A stretch of DNA of 64,000 bases from Spirosoma oryzicola (GTDB lineage: Bacteria > Bacteroidota > Bacteroidia > Cytophagales > Spirosomataceae). Shown here piece after piece: positions 7,959 through 16,410 of the stretch (its first letter is position 1; each line of letters starts with the position of its first letter). A model generated the notes under the pieces. It was not told the DNA's origin and searched no databases. It saw only the letters and a program-made list of their open reading frames with translations. A program made the position numbers and the translations under genes. The stretch lies in the NCBI RefSeq assembly GCF_021233055.1, contig NZ_CP089538.1, positions 3,736,501 through 3,800,500 on the forward strand, written 5' to 3'.

Positions 7959-9761
7959 TTGCCAACACTTCAATACAATCCCGAAAAATCCCGGACAGCG
8001 GTTGCTTCTCAATCGACAGGCTGGCTATTGGGCGGTATTGGCATGGCCGTTCCTCTGATTCTGTTCGCGCTGGTTTGGAGCTACTATGCCGTCAACGTGC
8101 CCAAATGGGATGACCACGCACTTCGGGCCTTTTTGTACAATTTTGATCAGGAAACAACGCTTTCGGGAAAGATCTACCAGCTTTTTCGCCAACACAATGA
8201 GCATCGTATCGTTTACGACCGTTTTGTTGCGCTCCTAGACTATCAGCTGTTCGGCAAGCTCAATTTCCGGCATCTGATGGCAATCGGAAATTTGAGCCTG
8301 GTGGGTTTATTACTCGTTTTTGCCACGGTATGCCGTCGCGAAGGCCGATCCGTAACATTAGTCATCCCGATTGCCCTCTTCCTGTTTAACCTCTCCCACT
8401 GGGAAAACATGTTCTGGGGCATGGCTGCTTTGCAGAATTTCTCGGTGGTTCTATGGGTAATACTGACGTTCTTCTTACTTATCTACGCGAATCGACTAGG
8501 TCTGGCGATTGCTTCGGCAACGCTGGCAACGCTCACAAGCGGTAACGGCCTTTTAGTATGGCCAATCGGGTTAGTGCTATTGGCGTTGCTGCCAAACGAG
8601 GGGCTACCATTCAGACCCGGTAACTCAACTCGGTCGAAAGCGTTTTTGCCACTTGTCATCTGGCTGTTGAGCGCAGTCGTAGTTTTAGGTCTATACTTTG
8701 CAGATTACGAAAAACCAGCCGGAAACCCGCCCCTCCGTGGAACCGTTGGTGACTTACTGAAAGGCTGGCTGGCTTTTACTGGCGCTGCTGCGGAAGCTCT
8801 CCCACTAAAATCTTCGCTCCGGGCCAGCATCCTGCTCGGTGGCGCAATGACATTGGTAACGATTGGTCTGGTAGGCTGGCAAATCGTTCGTAACCGTCAG
8901 GCCATAAGCCGGACAATTCAACAGCGGTTACGTGCACACAGCGGAACGGCTACCCAATCCATTCCGCCGTTGACGCTGTTTTTCTGGGGTTGCGCGCTGT
9001 TTCTGCTGGGCACAGCCGCTGTCGTAGCCTGGACACGAACGGGTTTTGGCCTCGATCTGATCATTACCAGTCGGTATAAAATTTACTCCCTAACGCTGCT
9101 AGCTGTTCTTTACCTGCTAGTTGCCCTGGTTGTCGGCAAGCGTATTCGACCGGTTGTTGTAGCGGGCGGTTTGGCTGGAAGTTTTGTGTTCGCCTGGTGC
9201 GCGTACTTAACGTTTCTGGACGATTCGATCTGGTTCCGCAACTGGCAATTGACCAATCAATTTAACTGGACCTATACGACAAATCAACCGGTAGCCGCGC
9301 TTGACTCCGTAACGCGTCATTATTCAAATCCTGCTCCAGCCTCCTACGATTCCTATTTGGGGGCGATATACGGTGCTCCACAACGGTCAGTCATTCCTTT
9401 GACGCTTACCAAAGCACCATTTGGCTACATAGCGCAAACAAACGCAGAAACCGACTTGAACGTGTTAATGGGTCAGGGCTTGACTCGTAATGCCGGAACG
9501 TACATTCTGCTTCGATCTTCCCAACGATCGTATCTGGTTCCGGTTTGGCAGAACCAGCGGTCGCTGCGTCAAACCCATTTTTTGCCCCAGAGATTGTTCT
9601 CAAACGGGTTCAAAGCGGATATCTGGCTGAACAGTCTGGAAGCCGGTACCTATCAATTATTTATACTACAGGTTACGGACAACAAGCCCGCTACGGTATA
9701 CCCGACGAATCAGCTTGTTACGTCCGTAGGCCAAGCAACCGACATTAAAAAGAACTGGTAA
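7959..9761 (+). CDS. Polytopic membrane protein, possible GT-C glycosyltransferase
   Basis: A 600-residue protein with about 10-11 hydrophobic helices and a soluble C-terminal region from about 430. It has no family signature that I recognise with certainty. After the first helix it carries KWDDHALRAFL, an acidic pair in the first external loop similar in place to the D-D/D-E of GT-C enzymes that use lipid-linked sugars. The context (GT39-like gene upstream, acyltransferase and GT2 downstream) agrees with a role in glycan assembly. The start used is TTG at 7959; an ATG at 8043 would cut into the first helix, so it is less likely. Function is an inference. Confidence 0.7.
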   Translation: MPTLQYNPEKSRTAVASQSTGWLLGGIGMAVPLILFALVWSYYAVNVPKWDDHALRAFLYNFDQETTLSGKIYQLFRQHNEHRIVYDRFVALLDYQLFGKLNFRHLMAIGNLSLVGLLLVFATVCRREGRSVTLVIPIALFLFNLSHWENMFWGMAALQNFSVVLWVILTFFLLIYANRLGLAIASATLATLTSGNGLLVWPIGLVLLALLPNEGLPFRPGNSTRSKAFLPLVIWLLSAVVVLGLYFADYEKPAGNPPLRGTVGDLLKGWLAFTGAAAEALPLKSSLRASILLGGAMTLVTIGLVGWQIVRNRQAISRTIQQRLRAHSGTATQSIPPLTLFFWGCALFLLGTAAVVAWTRTGFGLDLIITSRYKIYSLTLLAVLYLLVALVVGKRIRPVVVAGGLAGSFVFAWCAYLTFLDDSIWFRNWQLTNQFNWTYTTNQPVAALDSVTRHYSNPAPASYDSYLGAIYGAPQRSVIPLTLTKAPFGYIAQTNAETDLNVLMGQGLTRNAGTYILLRSSQRSYLVPVWQNQRSLRQTHFLPQRLFSNGFKADIWLNSLEAGTYQLFILQVTDNKPATVYPTNQLVTSVGQATDIKKNW

Positions 9762-9794
9762 ATTGACACGGCTTGTAGCAACTTCCGTATCAAT
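9762..9794. terminator. Imperfect hairpin after the membrane protein
   Basis: ATTGACACGG (9762-9771) pairs with CCGTATCAAT (9785-9794) with one mismatch around a 13-base loop, immediately after the stop codon. There is no T-tract, so this is only a weak terminator candidate. Confidence 0.3.
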
Positions 9795-9811
9795 ACCCAA
9801 TAAATAGAGTT

Positions 9812-10978
9812 ATGCAAACAAACGCGCCAACGACTACTACCACCGCACGGCCAGCCTTGTATCATCTTCGTCAATTGGATGGTATTCGGTTTATCGCCGT
9901 TGCGCTGGTACTTTTCGATCACTGGATGGCTGGCCGCGTCGACGTACCACTTGGCCCGCTAGGCGTCACGATCTTCTTTGTTCTCAGTGGTTTTCTGATC
10001 ACCCGCATCCTGCTATCGAGCAAGGATAAGCTTAAAGACAGCCCTAACGGTGGCTTAGGTAAATACCTGAAAATCTTTTACATACGACGAACAATCCGTA
10101 TCTTCCCGGTCTATTATCTGGTCTTGGTTGTTCTCTATGCGATTAACGAACCACCCGTCCGACAGACGTTTGGCTGGCTGGCTCTTTACGCAACCAACCT
10201 GTACATGGCTTATTATTCCGTGTGGATGGGTACCGTGGATCACTTGTGGTCACTGGCGGTAGAAGAACAGTTTTATTTGTTTTTTCCACTGCTTTTGTTT
10301 CTGGTGCCACGCCGATGGGTACCGCTAACGACGATGCTCATGATTGTGGGTGCCGTCGCACTGCGTTACGTGCTCTACCGGGCGCGGGCACCCTGGTTCA
10401 TTGGCTATGTGACCATGCCTGCCTGCCTGGATTCGTTTGGACTGGGTACGATTATGGCATTCTGGTGGTTGTATCAGCGTGAACGCTTCCAGCAGGTATT
10501 TCAGAACACCATCTGGATCTGGTTTAGTATACTGCTGTTCGTTGCCGTACTCATGTTGACGAAAATTGTACCCGCCGTTCCTGATCCGCGTGGATGGCAG
10601 GGGCATCATAATGTCATGTCTGACGTGTGGGAGCGGCTGGCCGCTTCTTTAGTCGGATTCTTTCTGATTGGACGAGCCGTATTAGGGTTTGGTGGTCCCA
10701 TAAAGTGGTTACTCGAAAATCCGGTTAGCCAATACATGGGTAAGATTAGCTACGGGCTGTATCTTTATCACAATTTTGTCTTCAACGTATACCATACCCG
10801 CCCAACGCATTTTACGATACGAGCCTGGCGACGCATTACCGATGTATTACCATTTCTGAATAGTTCGTATATTTTTCAGTTCAGCTTTTACTTAGCCCTG
10901 ACGCTTGTTATCGCCAGCTTATCATGGTATCTGATTGAAAAGCCGATCAATAACCTAAAGGACCGCTTCTCCTATTGA
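9812..10978 (+). CDS. Acyltransferase 3 family (OafA-like) membrane protein
   Basis: A 388-residue integral membrane acyltransferase. It opens with the family signature LRQLDGIRFIAVALVLFDHW, with the probable catalytic H37 in the first helix, then GVTIFFVLSGFLITR, RRTIRIFPVYY and DHLWSLAVEEQFYLFFP. About ten membrane helices follow, ending in SLSWYLIEKP. Enzymes of this family move an acetyl or other acyl group onto sugars of O-antigen, exopolysaccharide or peptidoglycan. The nearby SGNH protein at 16411-17412 could be a periplasmic partner in acylation, but the two genes are 5 kb apart. ATG start at 9812, 50 bases after the previous gene. Acceptor unknown. Confidence 0.9.
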   Translation: MQTNAPTTTTTARPALYHLRQLDGIRFIAVALVLFDHWMAGRVDVPLGPLGVTIFFVLSGFLITRILLSSKDKLKDSPNGGLGKYLKIFYIRRTIRIFPVYYLVLVVLYAINEPPVRQTFGWLALYATNLYMAYYSVWMGTVDHLWSLAVEEQFYLFFPLLLFLVPRRWVPLTTMLMIVGAVALRYVLYRARAPWFIGYVTMPACLDSFGLGTIMAFWWLYQRERFQQVFQNTIWIWFSILLFVAVLMLTKIVPAVPDPRGWQGHHNVMSDVWERLAASLVGFFLIGRAVLGFGGPIKWLLENPVSQYMGKISYGLYLYHNFVFNVYHTRPTHFTIRAWRRITDVLPFLNSSYIFQFSFYLALTLVIASLSWYLIEKPINNLKDRFSY

Positions 10979-11325
10979 TTGCGGGGCTATTCAAGATACC
11001 AGTATACGCACTGAAGAAAACACCTGATTTACAATTAACACTTTCTGATGACATCAAACAGGCAAAGTATAGCGTAGACACCGCTGCTCAACGACCAGGC
11101 TTATCGTGGGATTGTACACAAAGATCGCTGAACTACCTTGCCTTATATGCATTCAGCTTTCCCGCTCAATAAAGTCCTATTCAGTTTACAGGAGCACCGA
11201 CAACTATTTCCTATATTTGCGCAATTTAAGTTTGTACACCATTTGCGTCGCGGCTGTCAGATTGCTCGGCCTTTTGGTGGACCGGCCCAACGGCCCACCT
11301 GTTACGAAATCCATAGATACGCTGC
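10979..11325. other. 347-base intergenic region with promoter-like motifs
   Basis: No convincing gene lies here. A TTG-started frame at 10975-11172 has no recognisable protein features and overlaps the preceding stop. Two exact TAnnTTTG motifs are present on the + strand, TATATTTG (11212-11219) and TAAGTTTG (11227-11234), about 90-110 bases before the GT2 start at 11326. The region therefore probably carries the promoter and leader of the GT2/UDP-galactopyranose mutase genes. Confidence 0.5.
11212..11234 (+). promoter_or_regulatory. Paired -7 elements upstream of the GT2 gene
   Basis: TATATTTG and TAAGTTTG both fit TAnnTTTG and lie 7 bases apart. No clear TTG -33 box accompanies either. Either would give a leader of roughly 85-105 bases. 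Confidence 0.35.
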
Positions 11326-12087
11326 ATGAGCATCCTGCTGTCAATTGTAATGCCCGCTTACAACGAAGAAGAAGTTATTGACGTTGTTGTTAAGCAATGG
11401 ACCGATTTACTGACCCGTCAGTTTCCAACCGATAATACTAAATTGATTGTCGTTAACGACGGCTCACGCGATAACACAGGTGCCATTCTCGATCAGATCA
11501 AGAGTAAGTACCCTAAACTTCTGGTTGTTCACCAACCCAACGGTGGCCACGGCAACGCTGTTGTAAATGGCTATCGGCAGGCGGTTGCGCTGGATTCAGA
11601 ATACGTCTTTCAAACGGACAGCGACGATCAGTTCATTACCGATGACTTTGGTAAGCTGTGGGCTAAGCGAAACGAATCCCCGTTTATTCTGGGTTACCGC
11701 GAAGAACGCTTCGACGCTCCGGCTCGTCTGGTAATTACCCGCATCCTTCGGTTCAGCATTGCGTTTATCTACGGAACGTACATCATGGATAGCAATATCC
11801 CGTTCCGGCTTATCCGGGGAAGTTTCCTCAAACGATTACTCGCTCAATTGCCGACTCCGACTCCGTTTGCCCCCAATATATTCCTGGCCGTTATGGCCAA
11901 GAAAGCGGGTTACAATACCTTCGATATTCCCATCACGCACAAAGAGCGTCAGACAGGTACCGTTTCGATCCTGAAATGGAAGCTTTTAAAGGTGTGCATA
12001 CAGAGCTTCAAAGAACTCGCTCAATTCCGGCTTGACCTTAGTAGCAAGGTGAAAGCACTCAAAAAGCCGGAACCAGTAACTGCATAA
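11326..12087 (+). CDS. GT2 family glycosyltransferase (DPM1/DPG-synthase-like)
   Basis: A 253-residue cytoplasmic-face GT2. The GT-A fold is marked by VMPAYNEEEVID near the start, VVNDGSRDNTG for nucleotide binding, QPNGGHGNAVVNGYR, and TDSDDQF as the metal-binding DxD-type site. KERQTGTVSILKWK near residue 220 is typical of dolichyl-phosphate mannose/glucose synthase relatives. It has a hydrophobic stretch around 145-160 but no C-terminal pair of membrane helices. Probable role is transfer of a sugar from a nucleotide donor to a lipid or glycan acceptor. It is followed after 83 bases by the UDP-galactopyranose mutase gene and may be transcribed with it. Donor sugar unknown. Confidence 0.85.
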   Translation: MSILLSIVMPAYNEEEVIDVVVKQWTDLLTRQFPTDNTKLIVVNDGSRDNTGAILDQIKSKYPKLLVVHQPNGGHGNAVVNGYRQAVALDSEYVFQTDSDDQFITDDFGKLWAKRNESPFILGYREERFDAPARLVITRILRFSIAFIYGTYIMDSNIPFRLIRGSFLKRLLAQLPTPTPFAPNIFLAVMAKKAGYNTFDIPITHKERQTGTVSILKWKLLKVCIQSFKELAQFRLDLSSKVKALKKPEPVTA

Positions 12088-12170
12088 ATTAACAATACGT
12101 TATAGGGTTTATAGGTTAACCAATATGGCGGCTCAACTTTAACTAATATACCCGGGTACATTATACAACC

Positions 12171-13562
12171 ATGAATTATAAATACGTCATTATTGGCTCA
12201 GGACCGACGGGCCTTGGCGCGGCATACCGCCTGAAAGAACTGGGTATTACCGACTTCATCGTTCTTGAAAAAGAAAACCGCATTGGTGGTTTGTCGAAAA
12301 GCTTTGTCGACGAGAAAGGGTTTACGTGGGACGTTGGTGGTCACGTGCAATTCTCGCATTACAAGTACTTCGATGACCTGATGCACAAAGCGCTGGGTGC
12401 AGATGGCTGGCTGTCGCACCAACGCGAATCATGGGTCTGGATCGAAAACCGGTTTGTTCCGTATCCATTCCAGAACAACATCAAATACCTTTCGCCCGAA
12501 ACGATGTGGAAGTGTCTCGAAGGCATTATCCATAACTACAAGTTTCCAACGAATAAGAAACCAGCGAACTTCCGCGAGTGGATTCTGGCAACGTTTGGAC
12601 CAGGTCTGGCCGAAACGTTCATGTTCCCTTACAACTTCAAGGTATGGGCCTATCCTACAGAGGAAATGAACGCCGTCTGGGTTGGTGAGCGGGTAGCCGT
12701 AACGGATCTGCAACGGGTTACGAAAAACATTATCTTCGATCAGGATGATTTCTCGTGGGGTCCTAACAGTACGTTCCAATTCCCCAAACATGGCGGAACG
12801 GGCGGTATCTGGGAGGCAGTCGGTGATCTGGTCGGCCGGGAGAATATCAAGCTGAATGCAGCTGTTCAAAAGGTCGTTGGTCCCGAAAAGAAAATCGTGC
12901 TGACCAACGGGGAAGAAATTCATTACGAACACCTGATGAGTACGGTTCCGCTCGATATCTTCACCAAACAGGTAGAAGGTCTGGACGCGGATACGGTTCA
13001 AACGGCGCAGGGCCTGAAACACTCGTCGACCAACGTTGTCGGTATTGGTTTGAAAGGCAAGCCGAAACCAAGTCTGGAAACGATGTGCTGGATGTATTTC
13101 CCGGAATCAAACAGCCCCTATTACCGCGTAACGGTATTCTCGAACTACAGCCCTAATAACGTTCCGGATATCAACCAGCACTGGTCGCTGATGACCGAAA
13201 CGAGCGAGTCGACCGCCAAGCCCGTCAACCGCGAGACGCTGATCAACGACACGATCCAGGCGTTGATCGAAGACAAGTTGATCGAATCAGCCGATGACGT
13301 AATTTCGACGTTCCACATGCCATTCGAATACGGTTATCCAACGCCTTCTGTTGAACGGGATGCCATTCTGAAAGCAGTACTACCCAAACTGGAGCCGTTC
13401 GGTATTTACTCACGCGGACGGTTTGGCGCCTGGAAATACGAAGTTAGTAACCAGGATCACTCGCTTATGCAGGGTGTCGAATGGGCTAACCGCGTAGCTG
13501 CCAACGTTCCCGAATTAACGCTGCCTTTCCCCGAAACGGCCAATGCCATGTGGGGTAAATAA
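12171..13562 (+). CDS. glf: UDP-galactopyranose mutase, eukaryotic-type
   Basis: A 463-residue flavoenzyme expected to interconvert UDP-galactopyranose and UDP-galactofuranose. The FAD site is GSGPTG (9-14) with E33 at the end of the second strand and RIGGLSKS. Further blocks are GGHVQFSHYKYFDD (56-69), FVPYPFQNN (95-103), PYNFKVWAYPTEEM, VWVGERVAV (169-177), GGTGGIW (208-214), and a C-terminal SRGRFGAWKYEVSNQDHS. From memory these blocks and the about 460-residue length fit the fungal/trypanosomatid branch of the enzyme (the Aspergillus GlfA group), not the roughly 370-390-residue classical bacterial Glf. That comparison could not be run here. Alternative: a generic NAD(P)-binding amine-oxidase-like protein, which is less likely given the number of shared blocks. 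Context is glycan synthesis. Confidence 0.85.
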   Translation: MNYKYVIIGSGPTGLGAAYRLKELGITDFIVLEKENRIGGLSKSFVDEKGFTWDVGGHVQFSHYKYFDDLMHKALGADGWLSHQRESWVWIENRFVPYPFQNNIKYLSPETMWKCLEGIIHNYKFPTNKKPANFREWILATFGPGLAETFMFPYNFKVWAYPTEEMNAVWVGERVAVTDLQRVTKNIIFDQDDFSWGPNSTFQFPKHGGTGGIWEAVGDLVGRENIKLNAAVQKVVGPEKKIVLTNGEEIHYEHLMSTVPLDIFTKQVEGLDADTVQTAQGLKHSSTNVVGIGLKGKPKPSLETMCWMYFPESNSPYYRVTVFSNYSPNNVPDINQHWSLMTETSESTAKPVNRETLINDTIQALIEDKLIESADDVISTFHMPFEYGYPTPSVERDAILKAVLPKLEPFGIYSRGRFGAWKYEVSNQDHSLMQGVEWANRVAANVPELTLPFPETANAMWGK

Positions 13563-13576
13563 GCCAGTACCTTTTT

Positions 13577-13660
13577 AGTCAATAGTCGTTAGTCATTCGT
13601 CGTAGCTATCCGGTAGTTTTCTACCGAAAGCCTATGTCCGTTGACTAGCGACTATTCACT
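13577..13660. repeat. Nested inverted repeat between glf and the next gene
   Basis: The outer arms 13577-13595 and 13642-13660 are reverse complements at 17 of 19 positions. Inside them is a perfect CGGTAG/CTACCG stem (13611-13616 and 13621-13626) with a tttt loop. The whole forms a two-storey hairpin. It may terminate the upstream unit or be a REP-like palindrome. Confidence 0.5.
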
Positions 13661-13671
13661 ATTTTGCACCT

Positions 13672-16398
13672 ATGAAACGAAGCGTCTGGATTGGTCTTGG
13701 GGCAGTATTACTCGTCATTGGCGGATGGCTTGGGTATCGATCTTTTTATCCAGCCAAGCGCACAGTATGGTCTTTGATGCCTTCGGGCCCCTTGCTCGTG
13801 CTAGCCAGCGACCGTCTACAGGATACCGTATCCGCGCAGGCGCTAAGAACCCAGGTTGCACTCCAGCAGCTGCCGGTATTCGACGAAGCCCGGCAACGAC
13901 TCGACCGGTTCCTGTACGCAACGACCGACTCGGTAACCGCCATCCGGTTCGCGAAAGGCAAAAACATCCGGTACTCCCTTCATTCTATTTCGCGGACAAC
14001 GCTTGATTTCATTTTTTACATTCCTACGACGGACGACGATCAGGCTTTCATCAATCGCCTGACCAATCCCGATCCGCGCAAGTATCGAATTTTGCGTCAT
14101 ACCTTTGCGGGTGAACGCATTTTCGACTTAGTATCCCGCTCCAACGAACCCGTTGGCTCGTTTATTCTTACTGATGGTTTTCTGGTTGGTAGTTCGTCCG
14201 GTATTCTGATCGAGAATGTAGCCAAACGGATGCACGAATCATTGCGGCTACCCCGATCAGAGCCGAAGTTTCAGGTCGATGCCGACCATTGGGCGGGTTT
14301 GTCCATGCGTCCCGAAGTACTTCAATCGCTCTTTGGCAACGCAAGCTCGCTGGTTCGGCTTTTCCTGCCCGAAGAGTTAAACCTGCAAATTCGTGCGTCA
14401 GCGTCGCCTTCGCATTTAATTGGATACGCATCGGATGAGATCGGTGGGCGGCAGGATGTTGCTTCCTTATTTACGGGACAAACGCCCCGACGCATTCAAA
14501 GCGGGGACTTAATCCCCCAGACAACGGCTACTCTTTATTACATTGGCGTAAGTGACGCCCCTCGCTTTGGCCGGTCGCTCAACAAGCTGCTCCGGTCAGC
14601 GTCCAGCGATTTTTTACGCGACCGATTTGATCAAATTGAACCGGCCACCGAAGCACTGTATCAATCATTGGGATCGGATATAATGCTGTGCCGGATGGAA
14701 TCGCCTTCGGGTGCTCGTCAGCAGGTGATGGTCCTCAACGCGACCAATATAAAAGCGCTATCGAGTGCTTACCAACAGGCCGCTTACCTGGCTGGCGCGA
14801 AATCACCTGCCCCGTTAAAGACATTTCTTGGGCACAAGACGCTCCTGCTCGATGTGCCCGAACTTCCAGCCTCGCTTTTCAGCAGTTTGTTTACGGGCTT
14901 TCAACGAAGCTGGATCACGCAGCACGGCAACTCCCTGATTGTGGCGAATGGCGAAGAAGCCATGCAGGAATACCTGTTGCAACTTCAGCGCAAGGCGGTT
15001 TGGTCAACGGACCAGCGACAGGCTGACCTGATAAAAAACACGCTTCGCCCGGCTAATTTTACCGCTTTTATTCGGCTGAACCGCGTTAATGCAGACCAAT
15101 CGCAAACGCTGCTCACCTCAACCTGGCCGCTGGCCTGGCAGAACCTACTTGACGGCCCCGAAGGAGCTGATCGCGGCTCAGCCCTGGCGAACCTGGAAAA
15201 TATGGCTTATCAGGCCAGCTACGGAAACGAAAAAATATTGTCTACGCTGGTTCTGGGTCGTACCACCCGCCGAGCCAGCAAGGCCGTTCTGAATCGACTG
15301 CTATTGCAGAAAAAGACGGCGTTTGATGCTGCCCTGATTGCCGCTCCGGTCGTAGCCGGCAGCTTGAGCGAAGGGTTAGCCCCGTTTTACGCGCAGAACG
15401 ATGCAGGTCAGTTTGTTTTGGTGACACCCGATGGTGACAAGATTGTACAGAAAAATATCGACGGTCCCGTTCGGAGCAACACGCTGGCGGTTGACTTCCT
15501 GGATAACGGAAATCTACAATACCTGTTCATGACCGACCGAACGCTGTACATAGCCGATCCACGTCAGAAGTCGGTGCGTTTGAACACGATCAAACTTCCG
15601 GCGGGTATCGACCCCACGTACCTGACTCGTCCGCGTGGTAGCTTGCAACGCAACTGGGTAGCGCTGGTTACCCACCAGGATGGACAGGTGTATGCCCTCG
15701 ACCGGCAACGAAAAGCGTTTATCCAGATCATGAAAGCCCCCCGTAAAGGACCGCTTCTCTTGCCTTTTCAGGTTATTGCTACCCGAACAGGCATGGAAGT
15801 GCTGGCAGCACAGCAGGACGGTACGCTGAATCGCTGGCGCGAAAATGGTCAGTCACTCCCCCACTTTCCAACCCGTATTGAACGATCTAGCGAGGATGAT
15901 TCGGAAATTCGCTTTGCCGGACCCGCCTTTCAGCCCATTGGTCAGTCGACCATTCGGACGATTACCGAGGAAGGTCAATTGTTGACGTTGAATGCCAACG
16001 GCTTGATTGCGCAAAAAACACAGCTTTACCGGCCAGTGCGTAGCGGCTCGTTTCGACTTTTCCCCGACGAAGCTCAAACAAACTGGCTGTTGCTGCGCAC
16101 AAGCGATACCGAAATGACCATACTCGATCAAAACGGACAACGCCGGTTCGACGTTCGGGCCTTGCAACCGGGTCGTAACAACGTTCGCTACCACCGACTT
16201 GGCGCAGGTATCGAACTCATCAGCGTCAAATCAGGCAGTTTTACCGTGCTCTACGATCTGAATGGGCGTATCATCGGCGACCGCCCCATTCCCAGCGATT
16301 TCCCAATTGCTTTGCAATTCGACGAACGAACCAACGAATTATACATTTTAAGCGGAGCTAAACAGGCTGTTCAGTTATTTAGCATCCGACTTCGGTAA
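13672..16398 (+). CDS. Large membrane-anchored protein with C-terminal propeller-like region
   Basis: A 908-residue protein with one N-terminal membrane helix (about 4-22, GLGAVLLVIGGWLGYRSF) and the rest outside the cytoplasm. I do not recognise a firm family. The first about 530 residues resemble DUF3352-type proteins (MPSGPLLVLASDRLQDT near 40, repeated alpha/beta stretches). The last about 350 residues read as short beta-repeats (YLFMTDRTLYIADPR, VYALDRQRKAF, TVLYDLNGRIIGDRP), like a PQQ/WD-type propeller. The next gene, an SGNH protein, begins 12 bases after the stop, so the two are almost surely co-transcribed and may work together at the envelope. ATG start at 13672. Confidence 0.72.
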   Translation: MKRSVWIGLGAVLLVIGGWLGYRSFYPAKRTVWSLMPSGPLLVLASDRLQDTVSAQALRTQVALQQLPVFDEARQRLDRFLYATTDSVTAIRFAKGKNIRYSLHSISRTTLDFIFYIPTTDDDQAFINRLTNPDPRKYRILRHTFAGERIFDLVSRSNEPVGSFILTDGFLVGSSSGILIENVAKRMHESLRLPRSEPKFQVDADHWAGLSMRPEVLQSLFGNASSLVRLFLPEELNLQIRASASPSHLIGYASDEIGGRQDVASLFTGQTPRRIQSGDLIPQTTATLYYIGVSDAPRFGRSLNKLLRSASSDFLRDRFDQIEPATEALYQSLGSDIMLCRMESPSGARQQVMVLNATNIKALSSAYQQAAYLAGAKSPAPLKTFLGHKTLLLDVPELPASLFSSLFTGFQRSWITQHGNSLIVANGEEAMQEYLLQLQRKAVWSTDQRQADLIKNTLRPANFTAFIRLNRVNADQSQTLLTSTWPLAWQNLLDGPEGADRGSALANLENMAYQASYGNEKILSTLVLGRTTRRASKAVLNRLLLQKKTAFDAALIAAPVVAGSLSEGLAPFYAQNDAGQFVLVTPDGDKIVQKNIDGPVRSNTLAVDFLDNGNLQYLFMTDRTLYIADPRQKSVRLNTIKLPAGIDPTYLTRPRGSLQRNWVALVTHQDGQVYALDRQRKAFIQIMKAPRKGPLLLPFQVIATRTGMEVLAAQQDGTLNRWRENGQSLPHFPTRIERSSEDDSEIRFAGPAFQPIGQSTIRTITEEGQLLTLNANGLIAQKTQLYRPVRSGSFRLFPDEAQTNWLLLRTSDTEMTILDQNGQRRFDVRALQPGRNNVRYHRLGAGIELISVKSGSFTVLYDLNGRIIGDRPIPSDFPIALQFDERTNELYILSGAKQAVQLFSIRLR

Positions 16399-16410
16399 GT
16401 AGTATCCACC

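Noticed and set aside
10975..11172. Possible 65-residue gene after the acyltransferase
   Set aside because: TTG start overlapping the previous stop, no recognisable features, and composition like non-coding sequence.
11106..11381. Overlapping short frames upstream of the GT2 gene
   Set aside because: They run into the GT2 gene in another frame and have no motif.
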